64,000 nucleotides of DNA from NCBI GenBank assembly GCA_044227325.1, contig JBGAFI010000007.1, positions 62,001 through 126,000 of the forward strand, read 5' to 3'. The notes beneath the pieces are model-generated. The model was not told the origin of the DNA. It saw nothing but the letters and a program-made list of their open reading frames with translations, and ran no database searches. This document shows positions 42,221-49,467 of the stretch, piece by piece (within the stretch, counting starts at the first letter, position 1; each line of letters starts with the position of its first letter). The translations under genes were made by a program, and so were the position numbers. Source of the stretch: PFJX01 sp044227325 (GTDB lineage Bacteria > Pseudomonadota > Gammaproteobacteria > Burkholderiales > Thiobacillaceae).

Positions 42221-43471
42221 TTACACCGCCTCCAGTGCGAGCAGCTCAGCCACCGTCTGCCTTCGTCGAATAAGCCGGGGCTCACCATTTTCCATCAGCA
42301 CTTCGGCAATCAGCGGGCGCGCGTTGTAGTTCGATGACATGGAGGAGCCATACGCACCGGTGTCGTGCAACACCAGGAGATCTCCCACCTGCGCCTGCGG
42401 CAAGGACCGGTGCAACACCTCGCCACCTTCTCCCTGCGTAAACACATCTCCCGACTCACACAGAGGTCCGGCAACCACCGTGTCAAACTGCAGGCCATTA
42501 ACCGCGGTGCCATCAGAGTGGATCAACTCCATGCCGTGGTAAGAGCCGTATAGGGCCGGGCGAACCAGATCACTGAAGCCGGCGTCCACCATCACAAAAT
42601 GGTTGGCGCCCTGTTGCTTTGTGGCGCGTACCTCGGTGACCAGCACGCCGGACTCGGCCATTAAATAGCGGCCTGGTTCTATTTCCAGTTTCACCGGGTG
42701 CCCCAGTCGTTGTTCCACCGCATGGCGCGCTGCATCCCATAATGAAAAGTAGTGCGCCGTATCAATCGTGGGTTCGCCGGCCTGGTAGGGAACGGACAGA
42801 CCACCGCCCGCGGAGATTGCTAGCAGGTCTAAACCCTGCGCGCTCACTACCGCGACCAGCTTCAGCATGGCACCGCACACTTTCTGCAAGTGCGCGTAGT
42901 CCACGCCTGAGCCGATGTGCATGTGCAGGCCCTGCAAGGCCAGTCCGTTGGACTTGATCTTCTCGCAGGCGCGGACTAGGTCGCCATGCCAGATGCCATG
43001 CTTGCTATGCTCGCCACCGGTATTTGTTTTTTTGGAATGGCCATGCCCGAAACCTGGGTTGATGCGTAGCCACACCGGGTGCCCCGGGCTGACCGCGCCC
43101 AATTGGTCTAGCATGTCCATGGAGCCGCAGTTCACGGGAATATTGAGTTCCACCACTCGCGCAAGCGTAGCGCGGTCCAGCAGATCGGCCGTGAACACGA
43201 TATCGGCGTGCCCGTTGTGCAAGCCAGGCGTAAAACCACCAGCCAACGCGCGTTCGATTTCACCCAAAGACACCGAGTCCACCACTGCGCCCTGTCGCTT
43301 CATGAGGCGAAGGATGTGTGTATTGGAGTTGGCTTTCTGAGCGAAACGCACTACGTCAAACAACCGTAGAGCGGCAATCTGGCGCGTAATGGTGTCGGCA
43401 TCATAGAGCCACAGCGGGGTACCGAACTGCTGGGCCAAAGGAGCGATGGTGGCGGGAGTAAAAGGGTTCAT
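42221..43471 (-). CDS. lysA: Diaminopimelate decarboxylase (passenger gene)
   Basis: This 416-residue PLP enzyme performs the last step of lysine synthesis, meso-diaminopimelate to lysine. K46 in FAQKANSN is the PLP lysine. FGHGHSKKTNTGGEHSKHG holds the phosphate-binding and substrate region, and GPLCESGDVF contributes the active-site cysteine. The length is typical. It lies inside the IS21 boundaries and opposite a LysR-type gene, as in the chromosomal lysA-lysR arrangement of enteric bacteria. It looks intact and could duplicate or replace the host enzyme. Confidence 0.93.
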   Translation of the reverse strand: MNPFTPATIAPLAQQFGTPLWLYDADTITRQIAALRLFDVVRFAQKANSNTHILRLMKRQGAVVDSVSLGEIERALAGGFTPGLHNGHADIVFTADLLDRATLARVVELNIPVNCGSMDMLDQLGAVSPGHPVWLRINPGFGHGHSKKTNTGGEHSKHGIWHGDLVRACEKIKSNGLALQGLHMHIGSGVDYAHLQKVCGAMLKLVAVVSAQGLDLLAISAGGGLSVPYQAGEPTIDTAHYFSLWDAARHAVEQRLGHPVKLEIEPGRYLMAESGVLVTEVRATKQQGANHFVMVDAGFSDLVRPALYGSYHGMELIHSDGTAVNGLQFDTVVAGPLCESGDVFTQGEGGEVLHRSLPQAQVGDLLVLHDTGAYGSSMSSNYNARPLIAEVLMENGEPRLIRRRQTVAELLALEAV

Positions 43472-43540
43472 GGGGAGATGATCCCCTGCATGGTCGATTC
43501 AATCAATGCTATTCTTTTTGCATGGCTATTCAGTATTGAT
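43472..43540. promoter_or_regulatory. Divergent lysA/lysR promoter-operator
   Basis: This is a 69-bp AT-rich region between the two divergent genes. LysR-type proteins bind T-N11-A motifs in such spaces. ATTCAATCAATGCTATTC near 43496-43513 has suitable spacing, but I cannot choose one site. The overlapping promoters suggest that the regulator controls both lysA and itself. Confidence 0.5.
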
Positions 43541-44449
43541 ATGAATTTAACTCATCGCCAACTGACGATATTTCGCGCCATCATGCTGCACGGCAATCTG
43601 GGGCGTGCCGCTGATGCGTGCGCGTCAAGTCAGCCCACTTTGAGTCGCGAGTTGGGGCGTCTGGAGCAGTTACTGGGGTTTAATCTTTTTGACCGGGTGC
43701 GGGGCCGATTACGCCCTACCGTGCGGGCACTGGCGCTGATGCAGGAAGTAGAGCGCTCGTTTATAGGCTTGGAACAGATCGCAGCACGCGCCACCGAATT
43801 GCGCACACAAGCGACCGGTCGCTTGCGCATTGCGTGTTTGCCGGCATTGGCCCATGCCTTGGTACCTCGCGCACTGGTATATCTCTCACATGCACATCCT
43901 GAACTAGGAGTCAGCGTGCATCCCTTAGAGTCGCCCTGGCTAGAGCAAGCCATGAGTGAACAGCGCTTTGACCTGGGACTGAGTGAAACCCAAGAGGCAC
44001 CTGCTGGAGTTGCCTTGCAGCCCTTACTGAAAGTCAATGAAGTGGCTGTCTTGCCACGTGATCACGGCCTGTGCCGCAAGGCGCGACTGCAACCCCGCGA
44101 CTTTACAGGCGAGCGCTTCATCAGTCTCGCGGTTGGCGACCCGTATCGAACCGCGATTGATGCGATGTTCGAGGACGCTAAAGTACATCGCGCAACCCTG
44201 CTTGAAACCACAAGCGCAGTGGCCGTCTGCGCCATGGTGCGTCAGGGCCTGGGCGTTGCCATCGTAAACCCGTTCACCGCACTGGAACTCAGCGGACCGG
44301 ACCTAGTAGTGCGGCCGCTTTCAGTTGCCATCGGTTACCAGGTGAATATGCTTCTTCCGGAAATCGCAGCTCCGCACCCCCAGCAGGGCGTTCTCGCAGA
44401 CACCGTGCGCAAAGCCTGCGCCGCCTTGAACTACCATCACTCGCTATGA
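43541..44449 (+). CDS. lysR: LysR-family regulator of lysA (passenger gene)
   Basis: This 302-residue regulator starts MNLTHRQLTIFRAIM with the N-terminal winged helix (GRAADACASSQPTLSRELG, about residues 21-40) and a periplasmic-binding-protein-like effector domain (about 90-295). It is transcribed away from lysA. In E. coli LysR activates lysA in response to diaminopimelate, and I infer the same here. An upstream in-frame ATG at 43478 overlaps the shared promoter and is not preferred. Confidence 0.85.
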   Translation: MNLTHRQLTIFRAIMLHGNLGRAADACASSQPTLSRELGRLEQLLGFNLFDRVRGRLRPTVRALALMQEVERSFIGLEQIAARATELRTQATGRLRIACLPALAHALVPRALVYLSHAHPELGVSVHPLESPWLEQAMSEQRFDLGLSETQEAPAGVALQPLLKVNEVAVLPRDHGLCRKARLQPRDFTGERFISLAVGDPYRTAIDAMFEDAKVHRATLLETTSAVAVCAMVRQGLGVAIVNPFTALELSGPDLVVRPLSVAIGYQVNMLLPEIAAPHPQQGVLADTVRKACAALNYHHSL

Positions 44450-44763
44450 GCCCCAAGGGCATATCCGGGATTTGGTGTAAAGCTGCTATCGGCGGCTCTT
44501 CCACCAGATGGCGGCTTTGGCCGAGAAGCCCGAATTGACCATCCGGCAGGTTTCGGAGTGGAGTGGGCCTCTGAGAGTCGGCTATAGCGAATAGGTGTCC
44601 GGCCGCTCATGGCCGACAGCAGAAGGAAGGTCAAAACCACCCAACCAGAACGATGCGTCAACCACCCCATGTGGGTCAATTTTATGCTGATGGGTGTTGT
44701 CTTAGTGGGTCAGTTTTAGGTTGTTGTTGACAACTTTCCGGGGCCGTTGCAGTAACGCCCTGG

Positions 44764-44785
44764 AAAGGCCCCTTGATGAGGGGCC
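44764..44785 (-). terminator. Hairpin terminator after the 216-residue ICE gene
   Basis: The stem GGCCCCT/AGGGGCC with a five-base loop is followed by TTTCC on the minus strand. It lies 15 bases beyond the stop at 44800 and just outside the IS21 right end. The T-tract is short, so termination may be partial. Confidence 0.5.
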
Positions 44786-44799
44786 AAGTTGAAGAAAGC

Positions 44800-45450
44800 T
44801 CAGCCTTCCGATTCCGCTTGCCAGACACCGGCGACAAAGCCGGGATCGAGATCCACGCCATGAGAGATGATCGTGGCCAGGGTGGTCGAGCCACCGCTCT
44901 GCGGCACCTCGACTGCGCCGTCCGCCACATCGTTCATGTCGTAATCGAGCACGACGAGTTCCACCGGCATGTCGGACGACGCACCCTGGACCAGACCGCC
45001 CTCGACACCGACCACGACGCGGGGCCGGGGCGATTCAGGCAACTTGGTCGGATGGCCGTCCACAGCCATTCGAGCCAGCCGATATGCAGTTTCGACGAGC
45101 GATTTCTCATAGGCGCCGGGCGTCGGGCCGTTCAGACCCCGCATCGACTCCGCCACCACCAGTAGACGGCAGGCCTCCATGGCATTCGTCGTGCGGCGTT
45201 GCTGGAGAACGCTGGCATCCGGTGTTGGCCAGGCATCCACCGTGGCCACCACCTGAAAGTCCAGCGTTTCGCCTTCCTTCTCCTCGTAATCGTCAAAGAG
45301 TAGGGGGAGCTCCGCAGTGTCGTCCCAGATCGTGCCGGCATCGAAAGCGGCTTGCGCCTTATCGAGGGCCTCCTCGTCGCTATCGGACAGGATGCCGACC
45401 TGTACCCGGTGGGCGTAATCGATGGTGTACTCGACGATGCGCAGGTTCAT
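44800..45450 (-). CDS. ICE protein of unknown function (216 residues)
   Basis: This is an acidic soluble protein. The N terminus MNLRIVEYTIDYAHRVQVGI forms likely strands, then comes an acidic linker and a part with RPRVVVGVEGGLVQG. I recognise no domain. GGAGGG precedes the ATG, which overlaps the stop of the upstream 78-residue gene (ATGA), so the two are co-translated. Confidence 0.7.
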   Translation of the reverse strand: MNLRIVEYTIDYAHRVQVGILSDSDEEALDKAQAAFDAGTIWDDTAELPLLFDDYEEKEGETLDFQVVATVDAWPTPDASVLQQRRTTNAMEACRLLVVAESMRGLNGPTPGAYEKSLVETAYRLARMAVDGHPTKLPESPRPRVVVGVEGGLVQGASSDMPVELVVLDYDMNDVADGAVEVPQSGGSTTLATIISHGVDLDPGFVAGVWQAESEG

Positions 45451-45683
45451 GACGTGCCCTCCTGTGCCAGTTCGAGTTCCTTGGTGCAGAACAGCGCGAT
45501 ACGTTGCTTGGCGCGGCGTGTGGCTTCGAGCTGGACATACCAGTACCCACCCGATTCGCGGCCGAACATGTTTTCACGGACGACGACGCCGACACGGCCG
45601 GGATAGTGAGGCCCGCCGAGGCGGTCTTGCTTGCGCTTGACCATGACCTTGGCGCCGATGGCGATGGTTGATGATTCACTCAT
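45447..45683 (-). CDS. Small ICE protein with SH3-like pattern
   Basis: This 78-residue protein has IGAKVMVKRKQDRLGGPHYPGR followed by VGVVVRENMF and WYVQLEATRRAK, a pattern of short strands with glycine and tyrosine turns that looks like a KOW/SH3-like barrel. It could bind nucleic acid. The ATG at 45683 follows GGAGAACATC in a leader. An earlier in-frame ATG at 45695 lies in the leader. It overlaps the next gene by four bases. Confidence 0.7.
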   Translation of the reverse strand: MSESSTIAIGAKVMVKRKQDRLGGPHYPGRVGVVVRENMFGRESGGYWYVQLEATRRAKQRIALFCTKELELAQEGTS

Positions 45684-45750
45684 GATGTTCTCCAAGAAAA
45701 TGCGGAGACACCACGCCCCGGCAGGGCAAGGCGCCCCGCGGGGTGATGAG
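45684..45750 (-). promoter_or_regulatory. Structured leader, radC-type (copy 7)
   Basis: The arms CGGGGCG and GCCCTGCCG form the main hairpin. GTGTCTCCGCATTTTC follows, and its TCTCC can pair with the GGAGA ribosome binding site. Confidence 0.6.
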
Positions 45751-45759
45751 AATAAACGC

Positions 45760-46374
45760 TTAGATCAAACCTCTTTCCGCCATGGAAAGGGTCTGGTTGC
45801 CGGCGACGATGAAATGATCCAGAACCTTGACGTCGACCAGAGCCAGCGCCGCTTTCAGCTGATCGGTCAACCAGCGGTCGGCCTGACTGGGCTCCATCGT
45901 TCCGGATGGATGGTTGTGGCAGAGGATGACGGCACAGGCGTTGTATTCCATGGCGATCTTGATGACCTCCCTGGGGTAGACGCTGGTCTGAGTCAGCGTG
46001 CCGCGAAAGCACTCCCGCGAGGCGATCAGCCGGTTCTGCGCATCCAGGAACAGCACGACGAAGGCCTCGTGAGGCAGATGAGACAGCGAGGTGATCAGAT
46101 GGCTGCGCACGGCCCCCGGTGAGGACAACGCATCCCGATGACGCAAGGACTCGGCGAAACCCCGCGTAACCAGCTCGCGGGACACGTCGAGGATCCGCCG
46201 GACACGGTTCCATCCATCCTCGGCAGCGGCTTCACAAACCCGATGATCCACCGCGGACAGGCTGAAAAGTTGATACAGCGATCCCTGGTTTTCCTGCAAA
46301 AGGTTCTCGGCGGTTTGGGTGCCGACCAGAACCCCCAGCAGATCAAGGTCCGACATTTGAGAGGAGAGAGGCAT
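45760..46374 (-). CDS. radC: RadC-family JAMM-domain protein
   Basis: This 204-residue protein has the RadC/MPN fold with JAMM metal motif H153-N-H155-P-S-G and D166, plus E103 upstream. RadC is often encoded on mobile elements. Its biochemical role is unclear and is no longer thought to be DNA repair. The chromosomal form is longer, with a helix-hairpin-helix part. Here the N terminus is short, as in plasmid and ICE copies. It follows a clear copy of the leader first described upstream of radC genes. Confidence 0.9.
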   Translation of the reverse strand: MPLSSQMSDLDLLGVLVGTQTAENLLQENQGSLYQLFSLSAVDHRVCEAAAEDGWNRVRRILDVSRELVTRGFAESLRHRDALSSPGAVRSHLITSLSHLPHEAFVVLFLDAQNRLIASRECFRGTLTQTSVYPREVIKIAMEYNACAVILCHNHPSGTMEPSQADRWLTDQLKAALALVDVKVLDHFIVAGNQTLSMAERGLI

Positions 46375-46440
46375 GATGATCTCCAGTGAAGTGGAGACAC
46401 CTTGCCCCGTGCGGGAACAGTGTCCCCGCGTGGGTTGAAG
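46375..46440 (-). promoter_or_regulatory. Structured leader, radC-type (copy 8, before radC)
   Basis: The hairpin GCGGGGA/TTCCCGC is followed by GGTGTCTCCACTTCAC, and TCTCC can pair with GGAGA six bases before the ATG. This is the position in which the published radC motif was first noted. Confidence 0.7.
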
Positions 46441-46513
46441 GAAGGTTACGGAAAATCAGAGAGGCTTGGCTCAGACTGGCGAAGGCCGCCTTGTCGAGTC
46501 TCCTTGTGGATGC

Positions 46514-46693
46514 TCAGGCGGGTATCCAACCTCCGTTTACCAATGCTCTGGCGGCTTCCAAATAAGTCGGATAAATGTCTTCGGATACCCTGCAATAGCA
46601 CTGCAAGTCCTCGTCGTCGGCATAGCCGGCAATGAAATAGCCTCTGCCGGGGGCGAAACCGACGATGAGCTCAGGTCGAACTTCAATATCCAT
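46514..46693 (-). CDS. Tiny ICE protein (59 residues)
   Basis: This protein reads MDIEVRPELIVGFAPGRGYF, then a cysteine pair CYC and a helical end EAARALVNGGWIPA. It resembles its upstream neighbour at 47104, which also has a YYIGT or YFIAG strand followed by a helix that ends with a W. Both may belong to one small family. AGGAGA precedes the ATG. Confidence 0.6.
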   Translation of the reverse strand: MDIEVRPELIVGFAPGRGYFIAGYADDEDLQCYCRVSEDIYPTYLEAARALVNGGWIPA

Positions 46694-46755
46694 TTTTGTC
46701 TCCTGGGTGCAAAGGTGCGGCAGGCTGAATGCCTGCTCCTTCGGGGGTGAGAGCG
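46694..46755 (-). promoter_or_regulatory. Structured leader, divergent (copy 9)
   Basis: The hairpin GCAGGC/GCCTGC with a five-base loop is followed by GGTG and the AGGAGA ribosome binding site. Sequence similarity to the other leaders is low, though the place and general form match. Confidence 0.35.
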
Positions 46756-46756
46756 G

Positions 46757-46846
46757 TCAAATCCAACCGGCCCGATGCAACACCGGCCGAATCAAGCTGA
46801 AATACAGGGTGAGCCCGAAGGCCGCGCACAAGGTGAAAGCGAACAT
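46757..46846 (-). CDS. Membrane microprotein (29 residues)
   Basis: This is a tiny gene with an ideal AGGAGG site seven bases before the ATG and a leader upstream. The product MFAFTLCAAFGLTLYFSLI plus a short basic tail is a single membrane helix. It is too short to detect by standard gene finding. I call it because the site, leader and spacing match the neighbouring genes. Its function is unknown. Confidence 0.55.
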   Translation of the reverse strand: MFAFTLCAAFGLTLYFSLIRPVLHRAGWI

Positions 46847-46915
46847 GGTGGATCCTCCTGAAAAGCGGAAACACCATGCCCCTGGCGGGGAAGGGGATCC
46901 CCGCGTGGGTTGAGA
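46847..46915 (-). promoter_or_regulatory. Structured leader, radC-type (copy 10)
   Basis: The hairpin GCGGGGA/TTCCCCGC is followed by AGGGGCATGGTGTTTCCGC. The second pairing with the ribosome binding site is weaker (TCC with GGA). It follows repeat R3 directly. Confidence 0.6.
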
Positions 46916-46918
46916 TGA

Positions 46919-47013
46919 AGTCCCGGACCTTGCGGCCGTGCTCGTTTCAGGGACTGACGAGCGGCGATCCTTGACGGGGATCGAGCGGGCGGAACCGTCT
47001 GCCGGCGGTAGAA
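46919..47013. repeat. Intergenic repeat R3 (long copy)
   Basis: This copy matches R2 over about 95 bases with a few changes. Like R2 it lies just upstream of a leader on the minus strand, so repeat plus leader form one unit in two places. Confidence 0.8.
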
Positions 47014-47055
47014 CAACGACAAGCCAGGCTGGCTTTTCTTCAGGGCGGTCCCTCA

Positions 47056-47096
47056 AGAAAAGCCCCTGGGTGGAGGCGCATGGCATCCACCCAGGG
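47056..47096 (-). terminator. Rho-independent terminator
   Basis: The stem CCCTGGGTGGA/TCCACCCAGGG (11 bp, 11-base loop) is followed by CTTTTCTT on the minus strand. It lies eight bases after the stop of the 71-residue gene. Confidence 0.75.
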
Positions 47097-47103
47097 CATG
47101 GCT

Positions 47104-47319
47104 TCAGATTTCGTACTCCAGCTGAGTCCAATTTCCCGATTCGAGCGCCGACTCGGCGGCTTCGATGGTCTGGAAATATTCTTCAGACTCGCGGCTGTAG
47201 GGTCCGTCCTTGGGATGAACGGTGCCGATGTAATAGCCCGCAGAACTCCGACAAACCTGGAGGGGCAGGGCGACGTTGAAACACTGTTTGGCCAGATGGC
47301 CGATCTTCTGGGGTGACAT
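47104..47319 (-). CDS. Small ICE protein (71 residues)
   Basis: This protein reads MSPQKIGHLAKQCFNVALPL, then AGYYIGTVHPKDGPYSRESE, then a helix ending GNWTQLEYEI. The strand-strand-helix pattern is shared with the 59-residue protein at 46514. AGGGAG precedes the ATG. A strong terminator follows. Its function is unknown. Confidence 0.65.
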   Translation of the reverse strand: MSPQKIGHLAKQCFNVALPLQVCRSSAGYYIGTVHPKDGPYSRESEEYFQTIEAAESALESGNWTQLEYEI

Positions 47320-47708
47320 GCTTACTCCCTTCTATTTTCTTGATTGGAACTGGGTTCCGGTTGCAATTATGCCGCGCGCCTCTCGGTGCGTACTGTTTCA
47401 GCGGCGTCAGTACATTTCGGGTGGCCACAAGGGCCGGGGAAACACGGCATCCGTCAGCCGGCTCGCCGGAACCGGCTGACGGATGCCCTGGGGGCGAGAT
47501 GCAAACGGAGTGGGTGGCTGAAATCGCGCCTCCTGGCGGCCTCGGAAATACGCCGCCGCGTCCGGCAAGGGAGGCCTGGACGCGTAGTTAAGGGATGCGG
47601 TTCGGGAAAGCCGCCAACCAGGCTGCAATCGCCGCTATTCGGGCTCACCCCGAAGGCCTGCTTCAGGCCGCCCGGGTGAACCCGCCTGAGCGGGTTCGGA
47701 GGTTGAGA
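47320..47708. other. Non-coding region with large hairpins
   Basis: There is no convincing gene in this 389-bp stretch. It holds a perfect 16-bp inverted repeat GGCATCCGTCAGCCGG (47446-47461 and 47472-47487, ten-base loop). Two shorter hairpins lie next to the DUF3275 gene stop: GGCCTG/CAGGCC (47655-47669) and GAACCCGC/GCGGGTTC (47678-47697). The last two may end transcription from the right. The large repeat has no T-tract. Confidence 0.6.
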
Positions 47709-48251
47709 TTACTCAGCAGGCAGTTCCCACATTTGCTTGCTGGCATCGAACCGGTAGCCATGTCCCTTGAGGGCATCGCGCTGAGCCCGGAACAGGCCGC
47801 GATCCACGGTGGGATCGAGCTTGACGGCCCTGCCGGCTTCGATGAGGCCGTGGGTCTCGACATCGAACAACGAGGTCTCGGTCGGCGCCATAGGCAGCGC
47901 GTCGGAAACGGGCGTGACAGCGGCCTCTTGCACCGGGCAATTCTCGTTCGCTGGATCGGGTTCGACCGACTCCGGCAACGTCTCGGTGTCGGGCGTTTCG
48001 GGTTCGCTCTCGACATGGATCGCCGATAGCCTGGCCCGCACTTCGACCCAGACCTTCCCGCGCCAGGTGTAGCTGGACGGAAAAATCTCCTCGATGACGA
48101 AGGTCCCGTCGTAATCGCCGGGGCTGTACTGGTCGAGAATTGCGTCCTTGACCTTGAAGGTGCCCACGCTGGTGGACAGATCGCCGACGCAGAAAGAACC
48201 CTTGCTGCCGTTGACCGCTTTGATGCTGAGTGTTCCGGTGATGCTGATCAT
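47709..48251 (-). CDS. DUF3275-family ICE protein
   Basis: This 180-residue protein has an N-terminal OB-like domain (ISITGTLSIKAVNGSKGSF, FKVKDAILDQYSPGDYDG, about residues 2-80), an acidic linker and a C-terminal part that begins LFDVETHGL. It matches the DUF3275 family carried by PFGI-1- and PAGI-2-like ICEs next to DUF3577. Its role is unknown. A DNA-binding or single-strand-binding task is plausible from the fold. The ATG at 48251 follows GGAGGC in a leader. Confidence 0.8.
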   Translation of the reverse strand: MISITGTLSIKAVNGSKGSFCVGDLSTSVGTFKVKDAILDQYSPGDYDGTFVIEEIFPSSYTWRGKVWVEVRARLSAIHVESEPETPDTETLPESVEPDPANENCPVQEAAVTPVSDALPMAPTETSLFDVETHGLIEAGRAVKLDPTVDRGLFRAQRDALKGHGYRFDASKQMWELPAE

Positions 48252-48335
48252 GATGTGCCTCCAGGATGAAAATGAAGCCCCGCCGGAAGGCGCCACTCCC
48301 CTTGGGGAGCGGACGCACTCCCGGTAGGGACGGGT
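48252..48335 (-). promoter_or_regulatory. Structured leader, radC-type (copy 11)
   Basis: This is a longer version. GGGAGTGCGTCCGCTCCC and CTCCCCAAGGGGAG can form stacked hairpins. The ribosome binding site GGAGGC lies at the 3' end. Confidence 0.5.
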
Positions 48336-48402
48336 AAAACATGAAGCCAAGCGGAGAAATCCGAATGGCGGGTAGGGCAGGGTGCTGCGAGCTCGCCTGG
48401 GA

Positions 48403-48837
48403 TCAGGCGGCAAACCGCATTTCAACGAAATCGACGGGCATGCCGTCTATCTTCGCGGAAGCGATCTTGAGCAACCGTCCCTTGATCGAAACGCCGGTCT
48501 GGCCCTGCTTGGGACCGGACTGGTAAACGAAGGTCTCGGGATAGATGTCACCCAAACGGAAGGCAACCGTCACCTTCTGGTTGGCGTTAACGGCGCTCTT
48601 GAGGAATTTGACCCTCTCAAGCGCCTCGGCGCCTTCGATCTTGACATCGAAGTAGGTGGTTTCGGGTGCTTCGATCGAGCCATGCAGCGCGGCTATGGAA
48701 CAAGCCCAGAACGAGCCCTTCTTGACCTTCACTTCACGGACACGATTCAAATACCCGATCCCGTTCACATGCAGATCGAGATGCGTCTTCGGCTTCTCGG
48801 CGGCAGCGGCGGCGGTTTCAGCAGCGGTGGTGTTCAT
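48403..48837 (-). CDS. DUF3577 (STY4534-family) ICE protein
   Basis: This 144-residue protein has an alanine-rich start, then HLDLHVNGIGYLNRVREVKV, KKGSFWACSIAALHG and VAFRLGDIYPETFVY, the hallmarks of the STY4534 family of ICE replication-associated proteins (DUF3577). An OB-like single-strand-binding role is likely. It forms the core ICE set with DUF3275, SSB and the STY4528-like gene. The ATG at 48837 follows GGAGATCGC. A start at 48864 would lie in the leader. Confidence 0.85.
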   Translation of the reverse strand: MNTTAAETAAAAAEKPKTHLDLHVNGIGYLNRVREVKVKKGSFWACSIAALHGSIEAPETTYFDVKIEGAEALERVKFLKSAVNANQKVTVAFRLGDIYPETFVYQSGPKQGQTGVSIKGRLLKIASAKIDGMPVDFVEMRFAA

Positions 48838-48915
48838 TGCGATCTCCTTGATGAAAAAAAACAAAGGGAGACCACTACCCGCGAGGGGAGTATGCCTCCC
48901 CAGTGGGATGTGGGT
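48838..48915 (-). promoter_or_regulatory. Structured leader, radC-type (copy 12)
   Basis: The hairpin GGGGAG/CTCCCC is followed by GGTCTCC, which can pair over seven bases with GGAGATC at the ribosome binding site. The loop contains an unusual run of eight T. The longer pairing here is the best support for a masking hairpin. Confidence 0.65.
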
Positions 48916-48925
48916 CTTGCGACCC

Positions 48926-49467
48926 GAAGAAACCGGTTACCCGGCGGTGGATGAACTAGTTTTACGAAGCGGTGACTTCCCTGGGCCTATCCAGCGGGAT
49001 ATCCGCCGGATGCGGTGTGCTGGGAGTATCGTGCTATCGGAATGAGCCTCCGTCAGGGAACGGAGGCGACCGGTTGGGATGCAATCCCGCGCAGTCATAG
49101 AAAGGATGTGGCCTCGGCTCTTTCGAGCGTCGCGGTGTCAGAGGCTGACCGCGATCAAGGGACTGGAATGACGCACCGGAAGGCGAATCGCGTTACGTGC
49201 GATCAGGCGAGCCCGGAGGCCAGGGAGTACAGATTCAACTCAAACAGAAATGACATGGGTTGTCAATATTCCGCTCGCGGTGGTTTGGCCTATATCACGT
49301 GATTCACATATGGCCGTCTCAAGCTCGGCCAATGCCGTCAGTCGATGATTACCGAATGAACGGCCGCTCCGGCCCCTTCGGCAGACCTTCAGTACACTGG
49401 ACTCGCAAGCGGCAGTCCAGCGGACGAGATGAGCTTAGGCCGAAGCGGTGCGCGTCCCTTTCATTAC
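48926..49467. other. Non-coding region between ICE core and accessory island
   Basis: There is no convincing gene in 540 bp. A hairpin GCCTCCGT/ACGGAGGC lies at 49046-49067. The stretch 49255-49310 is AT-richer and may hold a promoter for the minus-strand core genes. Part of the DNA could be a decayed gene, because codon-like GC bias persists in places. Confidence 0.45.

Larger units (their letters stand above)
40098..44732. mobile_element. IS21-family element carrying lysA and a lysR-type gene
   Basis: The left end starts TGTTAGCAACA and the right end, read inward, starts TGTCAACAACA. Both have TG...CA termini and two inner repeats: TGACCCA (40118 and, inverted, 44706) and AAAATTGACCCAC (40137 and, inverted, 44671). 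Multiple terminal repeats are typical of IS21 transposase binding. The flanks carry a 4-bp duplication ACTT (40094-40097 and 44733-44736), within the family's usual 4-8 bp. istA and istB occupy the left half, with lysA and its divergent regulator in the right half. The gap at 42034-42220 and the stretch 44450-44670 show no gene. The latter may hold a decayed fragment. Confidence 0.85.

Noticed and set aside
44437..44679. Minus-strand frame between lysR and the IS21 right end
   Set aside because: It has no ribosome binding site and no conserved features. A plus-strand fragment there weakly recalls a transposase remnant, but the match is too short to call.
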